A DNA stretch of 64,000 bases. Origin: JBDHWG01 sp046328525. Lineage in GTDB: Bacteria; Chloroflexota; Anaerolineae; Epilineales; JAHCIE01. Location: assembly GCA_046328525.1 (NCBI GenBank), contig JAXLWK010000003.1:1763808-1827807 (forward strand). The letters are read 5' to 3'. The stretch's first letter is position 1, and every line of letters begins with the position of its first letter. The notes under the pieces are model-generated. The model saw only the letters and a list, made by a program, of their open reading frames with translations. It searched no databases and was not told the origin of the DNA. Positions 1-9,742 of this stretch are shown here, one piece after another. A program made the translations under genes and the position numbers.

Positions 1-1
1 G

Positions 2-2995
2 CTGATCGAGCATGCGACGTCGTATCCGCTGACGTTCAACGCCGTGCATGTTCTCGACGGGACGGATTGGGCCACGCTGGACATCCGCGACCCGCAGTTC
101 CCCTTCACCGATGATAACATCACGTCCATCGCCCAGTCGCCCGACGGCGACATGTGGTTCGGCACGCCCAACTCCGGCGTCATCCACTGGAACAAGAGCG
201 CTCAGGCCGATCCGACGGCGACCCCCACGGCGTCGCCCACGGCCAGCAGCACCGCGACGGCCACCGTGACGGCCACCGACACCACCCCGCCGACCAAGAC
301 GCCGACGGCGACGCGGACCGTGACTCCGCCGCCGGGCGCCACTGTGACGCCGACGGCCACGAGCGCGCCGCCCACGCTGACCAGCACCGCGACGGCGACC
401 ATCCCTGGGCCGACGCCCACGCGGACGCGGACCCTGACGCCGACGGTCACGCCGACGGTCACGCCGACGAACCGCCCCATCACCATGCGCGTCTTCCTGC
501 CGTACATTAGCGGCGGCGCGATTGTGCCAGTCGGGCCGACGACGACGACGACCGCGACCCAGGCCCCGCCCACGCGAACGGCGACAGTCACGGCCACATT
601 GCCGCCCGGCGTGACGCCGCCGACACCCACCCCGACGCTAACGCCGACGCCGACGCTGACGCCGACGCCGACGAGCACGTCCACGGCGACGCCGACCGAC
701 ACGCCGACGGCGACTAGCACGGCCACGCCCACCAGCACGGCCACCCCCACCGACACGCCGACGAATACGGCGACCAGTACCCCGACGCGCACCCCGACGC
801 GCACCCCGACGCCGACGCCGATTGCGCAGTGGGAGTCCGTCTCCTCGCCCGACCCGAACGCGAACACTCTGCGCGCCGTTGACTGTCTCGACTCCGTCAA
901 CTGCTGGGCCGTGGGCGACAACGGGACCATCCTGCGCTGGAACGGTCAGACCTGGACCAAGGAAACGGTCCCCTTCGGCACGCCGAACCTCAACGGCATT
1001 GACATGATCTCGCGCACCGATGGCTGGGCCGTGGGCGACAACAAGACGATCCTGCGCTACGGCGGCTCGTCCTGGTCGGCATACCCCGTCAGCAGCATCG
1101 TCAGCGCGCCGAACGGCAACTACCTGTCGGTCAGCATGAGCCTCGGCGCACCCGCGTTCCGGCCGGGTGGCTTCATCCTGGCCCGCATCACCAACGGCGA
1201 TCCGGCCCTGCTCTACTGGGACCGTTCCAGTGACCGTTGGCTGACCAACCTATCGGGCGCGAACGCCAATGCGATGAATAGCGTCTACACGACCAGCGAT
1301 GGCAGCATGGGCGTCATCGTGGGCGATCTCTCCAGCACCCTGGAGTATGACGGGGCCGGCAACTGGCTGTTCGACGACAGCGGCCTCAACTTCCAGGACG
1401 TAGCGACGCTCTACAGCGCCCGCCAGTACCGCTTCGCGTCCAACGCTCTGCCGGCGGGCTGGGTCGTCGGCTCCAACCGCTTCCTGGCGTACTACACCAA
1501 CACCTGCCGCGGCAGCGCGCCGTGCTGGCGGCAGGCCGACGCCAGCCTGATCGGCTCCGATGTTCCCAACGGCAGCTACTACGGCGTGTCCATCCTGGGC
1601 CAGAACAAGGCCTGGGCCGTCGGCGACAATGGCGCCATCATCCGCTGGGACGGCACGCGCTGGAGCTTGCAGACATCCACCGGCACGACGCTGCGCAGCG
1701 TGTTCATGATCGGCGACGTGGAGGGCTGGGCGGTCGGCGACGGCGGCGCAATCTACCGCTTCCGCATCCCCGGCGCCCGCCCCATCAACACTCCCACCGC
1801 CGGGCCTAGCCCCACCTTGCCGCTGGCCGGGCCGACCGGCGGCGCGACGACCCCGGTCTCGACGGCCACCCCAACGGCCACCCCGACCGCCACGGCGACG
1901 CCGACGGCCACGTCCACGACACCGGCCGGCGCCACGCTCACCCCAACCGCCACCCCCACCGTTGGCCCCGCGCCTACGTCGGGCGCGTTGGGAACGTGGA
2001 CGAGCGTCTCGTCGCCGACCAATGTCACCCTGCGCAGCCTGTCTATCGTGGACGCGACCCACACCTGGGCCGTCGGCGACGGCGGCGTGATCCTGTTCCA
2101 CAATGGAACGTCGTGGATACCTCAGAGCAGCGGCACGTCGGAGCGGCTCAACTCGATCTCCATGATCTCGGCGACCGATGGCTGGGCCGTCGGCGACAAC
2201 TACACCTTCCTGCGCTGGAACGGCGCTACGTGGCAGAAGTATTACGACGATCTGTGGGCGGTCCTGCCGCAGCAGCGCACGGTCATGAGTGTTGACATGC
2301 TGAAGGGGCCATCATCCCGGTCAGGCTGGTTCGGCGGCGCCGCCGTCGCCCACGAAGGCGGCTTCTTCTACTTCGACCGCACCAACAACACCTGGCGCAC
2401 GGCCGCCGCCAGCAGTTGGAACAGCGACAACGGCCACGGCCCGAACGCGGTGAGCCTCGCCCCCGACGGCTCCTGGGGAACGATTGTGTGCGATGGCGGC
2501 GGCCTGTACGACCTCCAGTTCGACAACGCCGGCACGCCGTACTGGCGTGACCTGGGGCTGATCGGACTGAACAACACCTACGGGCTGCACGTGATCGCCG
2601 ACCCGACGGGCGTGCGCGCGCCGTACTACGGCTGGTACGTCGGCCTGACGTCGGACTTCGCCTTCTACCAGACCGGCGCGCCCCCGAACGACCGCGGCTG
2701 CAACGAGGGCGCCGGGACGCGCACATCGCCGTGTTGGGCGACGGCCATCTCCGGCCTGTTCAACGCCGCCAACACCTACTATCGCTCAGTGTACCTGCTC
2801 AACAAGAACGACGGCTGGGCGGTGGGCGACGGCAAAGCGATGGCCCACTGGGATGGGAGCCAGTGGACGGTCATCCCGGCCGGCGCCATGCCCGATATCG
2901 CTACCGGCCCAACAATCTACAGCGTGCGGATGCTGTCGAACAGGTCCGGCTGGGCCGTCGGGCAGGACGGCATGATCCTGAAGTACACGAACTAG
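2..2995 (+). CDS. Secreted multi-module beta-propeller protein, 5' end outside window
   Basis: The frame is open to the left edge, so the true start lies upstream; the first internal GTG is at 44. The visible part has four pieces. A propeller remnant (codons from 2 to about 205, ending DMWFGTPNSGVIHWN) is of the two-component-regulator-propeller type. Next comes a Thr/Pro-rich linker (about 205-820) interrupted by RVFLPYISGG at 488-517. Then come two related propeller modules (about 821-1770 and 1990-2995), built on a WAVGDxGxIxRWxGxxW repeat resembling Ycf48/BNR blades, separated by a second Thr/Pro linker (about 1775-1985). No enzymatic motif is visible. The role is probably extracellular binding or adhesion; the ligand is unknown. 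It is followed after 16 bases by another propeller gene, so the two are probably co-transcribed. Confidence 0.85.
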   Translation: MIEHATSYPLTFNAVHVLDGTDWATLDIRDPQFPFTDDNITSIAQSPDGDMWFGTPNSGVIHWNKSAQADPTATPTASPTASSTATATVTATDTTPPTKTPTATRTVTPPPGATVTPTATSAPPTLTSTATATIPGPTPTRTRTLTPTVTPTVTPTNRPITMRVFLPYISGGAIVPVGPTTTTTATQAPPTRTATVTATLPPGVTPPTPTPTLTPTPTLTPTPTSTSTATPTDTPTATSTATPTSTATPTDTPTNTATSTPTRTPTRTPTPTPIAQWESVSSPDPNANTLRAVDCLDSVNCWAVGDNGTILRWNGQTWTKETVPFGTPNLNGIDMISRTDGWAVGDNKTILRYGGSSWSAYPVSSIVSAPNGNYLSVSMSLGAPAFRPGGFILARITNGDPALLYWDRSSDRWLTNLSGANANAMNSVYTTSDGSMGVIVGDLSSTLEYDGAGNWLFDDSGLNFQDVATLYSARQYRFASNALPAGWVVGSNRFLAYYTNTCRGSAPCWRQADASLIGSDVPNGSYYGVSILGQNKAWAVGDNGAIIRWDGTRWSLQTSTGTTLRSVFMIGDVEGWAVGDGGAIYRFRIPGARPINTPTAGPSPTLPLAGPTGGATTPVSTATPTATPTATATPTATSTTPAGATLTPTATPTVGPAPTSGALGTWTSVSSPTNVTLRSLSIVDATHTWAVGDGGVILFHNGTSWIPQSSGTSERLNSISMISATDGWAVGDNYTFLRWNGATWQKYYDDLWAVLPQQRTVMSVDMLKGPSSRSGWFGGAAVAHEGGFFYFDRTNNTWRTAAASSWNSDNGHGPNAVSLAPDGSWGTIVCDGGGLYDLQFDNAGTPYWRDLGLIGLNNTYGLHVIADPTGVRAPYYGWYVGLTSDFAFYQTGAPPNDRGCNEGAGTRTSPCWATAISGLFNAANTYYRSVYLLNKNDGWAVGDGKAMAHWDGSQWTVIPAGAMPDIATGPTIYSVRMLSNRSGWAVGQDGMILKYTN
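205..820 (+). repeat. Thr/Pro-coding low-complexity DNA (linker of the first propeller gene)
   Basis: Irregular tandem copies of ACGCCGACG/ACGGCGACG-type triplets encode a TP/TAT-rich linker. Base composition is skewed to C and G with an ACN/CCN codon alternation. This is protein-coding low complexity and not a CRISPR or a satellite, because unit length is irregular and the reading frame is kept throughout. A shorter stretch of the same kind lies at about 1795-1985. Confidence 0.8.
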
Positions 2996-3011
2996 TGAGG
3001 AAGGCCCTCCG

Positions 3012-5708
3012 GTGCAGCGGCTGTGGCGATTAGTCCGCTGGACGATCCCCGCCTTGCTCGCCATAGCGGCGCTGACACGCTACGCCGCCGGTTCGACACC
3101 GGCGGCGACGGCGTGCGGTGTGCCGTCTCTGGCGTGCGCGGTCTCCGCCGCCGGCCCCCTCGCCCCCGAAGCGTCCGGCTCGGCGTGGTTGACGATTGCC
3201 AACGGCGACAACGTCCGCTTCCTGACGCAGATTGACGGCGCGCTCTGGGCCGGGACCGAGGCCGGCGGCGCGATCCGCTGGGACGGCCCCGGCCGCTACC
3301 GTCAGTACCTCTACCCGCAGGATGGGCTGGCCGCCAACGATGTCCGGGCGATCACCGCCTATGCCGGCAAGCTCTGGTTTGCGACCAGCCGCGGCCTGAG
3401 CAGCCTCGGCGACGACGGTCGTTGGGCCAGCTATACCACCGCCAGCACCGGCGGCGGCCTCCCCTCCGACGACCTGACCTCCCTGGCCGTCGGACCGGAC
3501 GGCAGTCTCTGGATCGGAACGCGTCAGACGTGGGACGGCGCGAGCTGGGTCGGCGGCGGCCTCGCCCGCTTCCAGGACGGGCGCTGGCACACCTACACCC
3601 CAACGGACGGCATCCCCTCGCTGAACGTCGTGGGCGTGGCCGTAGACGCGAACGCCCGCGTCTGGGCCGTCGGCCAGCCCCACCGGGTCTGGGTTCCGGC
3701 GTCGGACACGACCCCCGGCCACTGGGAGCTGCGGAACGGCGGCGCGAGCGTGCTGACGGATGGCGCCTGGACGCGGTACGAGCGCAACGACCGGGTCGCC
3801 ACTAGCCTGCCTAACACCAACATGTTCTACACCGTCACGCCCGACCGCTTTGGCGGCGTCTGGTTCGGCACTGCCGCCGGTCTGCTGATGTATGGTCCGC
3901 GTGGCTGGGCACAGTGGACGGTGACAGGCGGCGGCTCAGCCGGCAACCCCGTCACGTCCGTGGGTGTCGGGGACGACGGCCGCGTGTGGATGGGGGTCAT
4001 GGACCCGGCCGGCTACGGCCTGAGCCTCACCATCCTGGACACCCACGGCTCCCCCTACGATCACAGCGCTGACACGTGGCATGACATCCCCGCCGCCGCC
4101 CTACCGGCGGAGACCGTGCGCGCCATCCTGCCCCTCACCGGCGGGACACAAGCCTGGCTGGGACTCCAGGAGCACTCCGGTAACGGCGGGGGGCTGGCCC
4201 GCGTTAGCGACAACGGCGCGGCGGCCGAGCAGCGCCTGACGACCGGCCTCAGCTCGAACTATGTCAGCGCCCTGGCCGTCGCCCCCGATGGCGCTCTCTG
4301 GATCGGCACCGGCGCGGTGGACACGCCTGGCCGCGGCCACGGCCTCGACATTCGCGGGCCAGATGGCAGCTGGAGCCACTACCGCGCTAACCTGCCATCC
4401 ACCACGCCGGCCACGACGACGACGCGCGCCGCGTCCGGAGGCGATGCCGTGCTGTATGTCGCGTTGAGCGACGCCGCCGCCCTTGACACCGCCTTCCCCG
4501 GCCAGGCGTTCACCCTACCCGGCGATCCCACCCGCTACAGCATCACCAACCACTACGCCATCGGCGGCGAGGGGCTGCTCCTTATCCAACCGCCCCTGGC
4601 GCGCGACTACCCAGCCGGCGCTTCCCTTTTCCCCCTCCTCCAGACCGTCGCCAGCGATACCATCGCCGGCATCGCCTTCGACAAATATGGGACGGCCTGG
4701 GTTGCGGCGCGCGGCGACAGCCTGAACACCGACCGCACTCGTTTCGCCGACGGGGGCCTCAGCCGCGTGGATACGACAGGCTCGACACTCCAGTGGCAGG
4801 TGTATCACAGCGTCACGCCAGGGGCTAACGGCCTGCCGACCAACAACGTGTCTGCCGTCGCCGTGGGCACGGATGGGCGGGTCTGGGTCGGCACCGGCAG
4901 CCTCCGCGACGCCTCCGGCAGTGGCTTGGCGGTGCTCGACCCGGCCCGGCGAAGCTGGACGACGTACACGGCACGGGATGGCCTCGCGTCGAACAACATC
5001 ACCGCCGTCGTGACGACGCCGGAGGGCGATGTCTGGGCCGCCGGCGCGAGTTACTGGAGCGACGGGAAGCGTCTCGGTGGCGGCGTGTCCATGCTGCGCG
5101 GCGGGACGTGGACGACGTGGACCTCGGCGACCTCGGCCCTCGTCGCCGACGCCGACGAGGTGCGTAGCCTGGGCCGCGACCGCAAGGGCGCGATCTGGGC
5201 CGGCGCGTGGCACTACGACGGCCCCGATCTACGCACGGCCTGGCCGCTCGTCAGCGCGGCCGCCAATCGCTTCGCCGCCGGCGAGTGGACGAGCTGGACG
5301 TTCCCACGGGATGGGTGGGTCACCGCCCTGGCTGCCGGCCCCGACGGACGGCTGTGGGCCGCGACGAGCCGCGGCGAGACCGAGGTTGACGCCGCCGAGG
5401 GCGGTCTGTGGGTCTGGGACGGGCGGACGTGGCTGCGCGTCAGCACGCCGGCTGGCCTGATGGACAAGAACATCCAGAGCCTCACCGTTGCGCCCAACGG
5501 CAGCGTCTGGATCGGCACGGTGGATCATGGCCTGAGCCGCTACAACCCGGCGATTGCGCCGCTGCCCACGGCGGCCCCGCCGACGGCGACCCCCTCGCCC
5601 ACCCCGCCCCCGACGCCGACGCCCGCGCCCACCGTCCCGCCCGACACGCAGACCGAGCGCGTCTATCTACCGTTCATTGGCCGCGCCAGCAGCCGGCCAG
5701 GGCCGTAG
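3012..5708 (+). CDS. Secreted regulator-propeller-type protein
   Basis: The 898-residue product starts at GTG 3012, with AGGAAGG about 8 bases upstream. The N-terminus (Arg/Trp-rich, then a hydrophobic stretch up to about residue 27) looks like a signal peptide. Most of the protein is repeated blades with LWIGT, VWVGT or LWAGT after short DG turns, the signature of two-component-regulator propellers (Reg_prop). No kinase or HTH domain follows, so this is a free-standing propeller. The C-terminus is a Pro/Thr-rich linker and then RVYLPFIGR, the motif that appears mid-protein in the upstream gene. The ligand cannot be read from sequence. The gene lies between two other propeller genes on the same strand. 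Confidence 0.8.
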   Translation: MQRLWRLVRWTIPALLAIAALTRYAAGSTPAATACGVPSLACAVSAAGPLAPEASGSAWLTIANGDNVRFLTQIDGALWAGTEAGGAIRWDGPGRYRQYLYPQDGLAANDVRAITAYAGKLWFATSRGLSSLGDDGRWASYTTASTGGGLPSDDLTSLAVGPDGSLWIGTRQTWDGASWVGGGLARFQDGRWHTYTPTDGIPSLNVVGVAVDANARVWAVGQPHRVWVPASDTTPGHWELRNGGASVLTDGAWTRYERNDRVATSLPNTNMFYTVTPDRFGGVWFGTAAGLLMYGPRGWAQWTVTGGGSAGNPVTSVGVGDDGRVWMGVMDPAGYGLSLTILDTHGSPYDHSADTWHDIPAAALPAETVRAILPLTGGTQAWLGLQEHSGNGGGLARVSDNGAAAEQRLTTGLSSNYVSALAVAPDGALWIGTGAVDTPGRGHGLDIRGPDGSWSHYRANLPSTTPATTTTRAASGGDAVLYVALSDAAALDTAFPGQAFTLPGDPTRYSITNHYAIGGEGLLLIQPPLARDYPAGASLFPLLQTVASDTIAGIAFDKYGTAWVAARGDSLNTDRTRFADGGLSRVDTTGSTLQWQVYHSVTPGANGLPTNNVSAVAVGTDGRVWVGTGSLRDASGSGLAVLDPARRSWTTYTARDGLASNNITAVVTTPEGDVWAAGASYWSDGKRLGGGVSMLRGGTWTTWTSATSALVADADEVRSLGRDRKGAIWAGAWHYDGPDLRTAWPLVSAAANRFAAGEWTSWTFPRDGWVTALAAGPDGRLWAATSRGETEVDAAEGGLWVWDGRTWLRVSTPAGLMDKNIQSLTVAPNGSVWIGTVDHGLSRYNPAIAPLPTAAPPTATPSPTPPPTPTPAPTVPPDTQTERVYLPFIGRASSRPGP

Positions 5709-5880
5709 CGCGCGGCGAGTCGCCACGGCGCGCCTACTTTTGCACATCGGGCGCGGTTGCATTAACATTTGTCGGTTTGAAGCCATACCCTTTCGGAAGC
5801 TGGCCCGTTATTTATACTGGTATGCCGGTTCTCGCACGTCCTCGCCGCGGGCCAACAATTCCCCTGTGGAGGCATTTCTC

Positions 5881-8742
5881 ATGATTTCTCGCTCGTCGCG
5901 TGACAGGCGACCGACGCGGCGGCCTGGCGCAAACGCCCTTCGCGTGGCCTTCGTCGCTTGCGGAGCGCTGCTCGCCATCGCGCTGCTCATTGCCCAGGCC
6001 TTCCTGGCGCCGGCCTCGTCGAGTGTCAGCGCCTCGCCGGCCGCCCAGGCCGATCAGTGGCGGACATACGCCAACGGCGACGACCTGTGGTCCATGGCCC
6101 TCGAAGGCTCCAACATCCTCTGGACAGGCACGCGCGGCGGCGGTGTCGTCGCCTGGGACCTGTCCGACCTCACCAACCCGAAACCGACGCAATACCTAGC
6201 TCCCCAGGACCCCCTCGCCGGCAACTTCGTGCGCGCCGTCGCCATTGACGGGCGCGGCACGAAGTGGTTCGGAACGGAGCGCGGCCTGACGCGCCTCAAG
6301 TCCGATGGCTCGTGGACGAGCTACACAATGGCGAACACGAGCAACGGCCTGCCGTCCAACGTCGTCACCGCCCTGGCCGTCCAGGACGACCGTTACCTGT
6401 GGGTCGGCACGCAGCAGTACTGGAGCATCCCTGACAAGAAGTTTCTCGGCGGCGGCATCGCCCGCGCCGACATGAGCGTTGACCCGCCGACGTGGACGGT
6501 GTGGAACACCTACAATAACCAGAGCGTGCCGTCCAACAACGTCACCGACATCGCGGTGGACACCACCTCCGCCGCCAACCAGGGCAAGGGCGACGTCTGG
6601 ATTACGATGCGCACCGATCTGATGGACGCGCCGCCCGATCAGCAGCAGCAGAACATCTACTTCCAGCAGCGCTACGGCGGCATCACCGTCATCCACCCGG
6701 ACGGAAGCGTCGAGAAGTTTCAGCAAGACATCAACAACGTGAACTCCTGGCCGAAGTACGCCAGCCTCCTGACAGTCGCCGTTGATCCCACCGGGTTGAA
6801 GTGGTTCGGCACCGGCGACTTGACGAGCGGTGGCAACGGCTTCCACGTCATGAAGGGCAACACGCTCGCCAATGCCCAGTGGAAAGGCTACACCGGCGGC
6901 AACGCCACGACCAGCACCGGCCTGACGCCTATCCCATCTTTGCCCGCCAACGCCAACCGATTCATCAACATCACCATGGGCGCGACGACCGCCGAGCGCC
7001 AGGATGTCTGGCTGAGCCTCGCCGACGTGGACGCCTATGCCGCCTACGACGGCGGCCTCGGTGTCTGTCAGCTCGCGTGGTACGGCTGGGACAGCGCCAA
7101 AGCGCCCACCTGCACGAACGTCTACGACGTCACAGGCGGCGCGGCCAACCGTCCCCTGGCCGGCAACCTCGTCCGCGCCATCGTCCGCAACGGCGCCGCC
7201 CAGGCCATCTACTTTGGCACGAGCGGCCGTCTGCCCGCCGCCGACACGTCCCAGTATCCCCAGGGCACCGACGGCCACGGCATCCAGGTCTTCTCTGAGG
7301 CGCTGGACACAGTGCTGACGACGACGGCGGCCGGCATCTCGCCCGCCAGCAACCATATCAACGCGGTGTCGTATCAGCAAGACAATACGGTCTGGGTGGG
7401 CAACGCCTACCCGAGCGGCACGAGTGACCTGTGGGGCGGCGCGGGCGTGGACCACCTCAAGTCCGACGGCAAAACGTGGGAACACCTCCGCCTGCGCGAC
7501 ACGGGCACGCAGATCAGTAGCGCCGTCAGCAGTCTCGGCACCGATGCGCGTGGCCGGCTGCTCATCGGCTTGTTGCCGCAGCAGCTCACCGATCGCACCA
7601 CCCGCGAGGGCGGCTTTGCCACGGTCGCCGGCGATACGCTCACGTACTACAACAAGGACAACACAGGCGGCGCGCTTCAGACCAACTCCGTCTCCACGTT
7701 GGCCTTGACCGCGGATGGCAATCGCGCCTATCTCGGCACAGGCAACGACTGGCCGGATCCCCACGACGCCGGCACCGGCGCGCCGGTGTTCGACGCGCAA
7801 CACGACGTCTGGGTCACGACCATCAAGCCGCCGGACCTGCTCGACACCGAGATCAGCAAGATCAGCATCACCAACGACCAGACCTGGATCGCCAACACGT
7901 GGCCCAGCTCCCGCGTGGAAGCGAGCCAGCGCACGGGCGGCGTCAGCGGCTTCCAGGGTACCCAGCTCCAACAAACCTACGCCGTCGGGAACAACAGCCT
8001 CACCCTGAGCAATTCCGATCCGCGCGCCGTCTATATGGCCCCGGACGGCACACTGTGGGTTGGCGGGTATTTCACGCGCCGGCCGACGGTCGGCCCCACC
8101 CTGTCGGACGCGGCCATTTCGTGGCTGCCGTCGGGGCAGCAGCAGTTCCAGACGGTGACGTTCGCCGACGACGGCTGGGTAAGCGCCATCGTCAGCCGCC
8201 AGGGGGCCATCTGGGTTGGTACCACCCGGGGCGGCCAGAACATCGAGGACATTCCTACCCGTCTGCGCGACCTGCGCACCAATCAGTATGCGGCCCAGGG
8301 CGGCTTGCGCGTGTACGCCAACGGCCAGTGGAGCCTGTACACGCCAGACAACTCCCCCCTGGTGAGCGGGCATATCAATGCCCTCACCGTGGACACGGCC
8401 AACAACCTGTGGATTGGCACCTCGATGGGGCTGATGCGCTACTCCGGCGGCGTTCCTTCGACGCCCGTGGTTCCCGCCACCCCCGGCGCGACGTTCACGC
8501 CACGGCCCTCGTCCACCCCGACCGCGTCGCCGACGCCGACGAACGTCGCCGTGAACAAGACGCCCGACTCGGGCGGCCACGCGCCGACGATGACCCCGGC
8601 CATCCCGACGCCCACGCCCACGCCGTTCCCCGGCTCGCCGCCGCCGGAGATCCCCGAGGCCTCGACGCTGCTCCTCATGGGCGGCGGCCTGGCCGGATTG
8701 GTGGGCTACCTGCGCTACCTGCGCATCCGCCGTCGGCCATAG
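5881..8742 (+). CDS. Propeller protein with PEP-CTERM-like C-terminal anchor
   Basis: I chose ATG 5881 because TGGAGG sits at 5867-5872, eight bases upstream, and the product then begins with an Arg-rich n-region and a hydrophobic segment (about residues 22-42), a standard signal peptide. The frame extends further upstream but overlaps the previous gene. The 953-residue product carries regulator-propeller blades (WVGT, WFGT, WIGT) and then a Thr/Pro linker. Its tail reads IPEASTLLLMGGGLAGLVGY followed by an Arg-rich end. That layout (short P-E motif, about 20-residue hydrophobic helix, basic tail) is that of PEP-CTERM exosortase substrates, with PEAS in place of PEPS. Surface attachment after tail processing is an inference; no exosortase is in the window. 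Confidence 0.82.
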   Translation: MISRSSRDRRPTRRPGANALRVAFVACGALLAIALLIAQAFLAPASSSVSASPAAQADQWRTYANGDDLWSMALEGSNILWTGTRGGGVVAWDLSDLTNPKPTQYLAPQDPLAGNFVRAVAIDGRGTKWFGTERGLTRLKSDGSWTSYTMANTSNGLPSNVVTALAVQDDRYLWVGTQQYWSIPDKKFLGGGIARADMSVDPPTWTVWNTYNNQSVPSNNVTDIAVDTTSAANQGKGDVWITMRTDLMDAPPDQQQQNIYFQQRYGGITVIHPDGSVEKFQQDINNVNSWPKYASLLTVAVDPTGLKWFGTGDLTSGGNGFHVMKGNTLANAQWKGYTGGNATTSTGLTPIPSLPANANRFINITMGATTAERQDVWLSLADVDAYAAYDGGLGVCQLAWYGWDSAKAPTCTNVYDVTGGAANRPLAGNLVRAIVRNGAAQAIYFGTSGRLPAADTSQYPQGTDGHGIQVFSEALDTVLTTTAAGISPASNHINAVSYQQDNTVWVGNAYPSGTSDLWGGAGVDHLKSDGKTWEHLRLRDTGTQISSAVSSLGTDARGRLLIGLLPQQLTDRTTREGGFATVAGDTLTYYNKDNTGGALQTNSVSTLALTADGNRAYLGTGNDWPDPHDAGTGAPVFDAQHDVWVTTIKPPDLLDTEISKISITNDQTWIANTWPSSRVEASQRTGGVSGFQGTQLQQTYAVGNNSLTLSNSDPRAVYMAPDGTLWVGGYFTRRPTVGPTLSDAAISWLPSGQQQFQTVTFADDGWVSAIVSRQGAIWVGTTRGGQNIEDIPTRLRDLRTNQYAAQGGLRVYANGQWSLYTPDNSPLVSGHINALTVDTANNLWIGTSMGLMRYSGGVPSTPVVPATPGATFTPRPSSTPTASPTPTNVAVNKTPDSGGHAPTMTPAIPTPTPTPFPGSPPPEIPEASTLLLMGGGLAGLVGYLRYLRIRRRP

Positions 8743-8756
8743 CATAGGAACGCAAA

Positions 8757-8801
8757 AACGCAAAGCCGCAAAGGAAGAATCTTCCTTTGCGGCTTTGCGT
8801 T
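8757..8801. repeat. Perfect hairpin with TTTGCG units (terminator or dispersed repeat)
   Basis: Two 22-base arms (8757-8778 and 8780-8801) are exact reverse complements and contain GCAAAGCCGCAAAGG. The hairpin lies between the converging propeller and patatin genes, so it could end transcription from either side. The same CGCAAAG unit recurs in a larger hairpin at 27361-27430, which suggests a dispersed repeat family. Confidence 0.75.
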
Positions 8802-8830
8802 ACCCTTCTCTCGGCACGCGCGAGCGTTGG

Positions 8831-9742
8831 CTATGCTTTTGCGCCGGCCGTATCTGTCGGCACGCGCTTGCGCGGCAGCAGGCCGCTGGCCCGGCGCCAC
8901 GCCCGCTGGGGCCATGTCTCCAGCGGCGGAACAGTGTCCAGGAACGCCGACGTCTGCTCGTACCCCGCCCCAATCAGGATGTCGGTCTTGGAGTAGTCCG
9001 ACACGCTACACGGTACGGGTGGGCTAAGCTGGATGTGGTGCAGCCGCACGCCGCGGCTGCCCGCCAGGGCGACGCTCGTCTGCCACTGCCGCTGCACCAG
9101 CGCGCCGATCGCCTTGCCGCTCACGTGCAGCACGCTGCGCCGCGCAATCGGCGGCATGGGGCCGTCCACGATGTGTAGGGCGTAAATCTCCCGCGCCCCT
9201 CGCTCCAGCGCCACCTCGATCGGCAAGAGCGCGACTGCGCCGCCGTCTACGTACTCCCCGTCGTCCAGCGGATAGGGCGGGTGCAGCGGCGGCAGCGCCG
9301 TCGTCGCCATGATAGCGTCCACCACCTTGTCGGCGGGCCGGTCGCCCATGACGCGCATCGCGCCCGTGTCCAGATTGGTGACGACGATGTAGCAGCGCGC
9401 GCCCTTCAGGTCGCTCAGCGTCTCGACGCCGGCATACTGGCGCTGAATGTAGCGGTAGAAGGTCTCGTTGGAGTACAGGCTGCCGTGACCACGCGCCAGC
9501 CGCCACGCGACCTGGAGCTTGTTGTCGGGGTAAATGTCGGTGCGCCGCACGGTACGCCAGAGCGAAGCCAGCGTCTCGATGCGGTCGAGGGACGGCTCCA
9601 CCGCCACAAACGCCGCATTCAGCCCGCCGACCGACGTGCCGACCAGCATGTCAGGTCGAACGCCCCGCTCCAGCAAGGCGCGCAGCGCGCCAACCTGCAA
9701 CGCGCCCCGACTCCCGCCACCGCTGAGAACAAACGCGATCAT
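8831..9742 (-). CDS. Patatin-like phospholipase
   Basis: The 303-residue protein has the patatin hydrolase landmarks. These are an oxyanion GGGSRG near residues 8-13, the nucleophile elbow GTSVGG near residue 40, and a DGG triplet near residue 187 carrying the catalytic Asp of the Ser-Asp dyad. Family members cleave acyl groups from phospholipids or other lipids. No signal peptide is visible, so it is probably cytoplasmic or peripheral to the membrane. Its ATG overlaps the stop of trmI as ATGA, with GAGGAGG just before it, indicating translational coupling. The RssA/YchK-like subgroup is a reasonable guess; the substrate is unknown. Confidence 0.9.
   Translation of the reverse strand: MIAFVLSGGGSRGALQVGALRALLERGVRPDMLVGTSVGGLNAAFVAVEPSLDRIETLASLWRTVRRTDIYPDNKLQVAWRLARGHGSLYSNETFYRYIQRQYAGVETLSDLKGARCYIVVTNLDTGAMRVMGDRPADKVVDAIMATTALPPLHPPYPLDDGEYVDGGAVALLPIEVALERGAREIYALHIVDGPMPPIARRSVLHVSGKAIGALVQRQWQTSVALAGSRGVRLHHIQLSPPVPCSVSDYSKTDILIGAGYEQTSAFLDTVPPLETWPQRAWRRASGLLPRKRVPTDTAGAKA

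Noticed and set aside
205..820. CRISPR or minisatellite in the ACGCCGACG-rich stretch
   Set aside because: Unit length is irregular, there are no spacers, and the reading frame is preserved as a Thr/Pro linker.
6196..8763. An 855-codon open frame antisense to the third propeller gene
   Set aside because: It is a GC-rich shadow frame with Arg/Gly/Ala/Val-heavy composition and no domain. The plus-strand frame has clear propeller blades, a signal peptide and a ribosome site.
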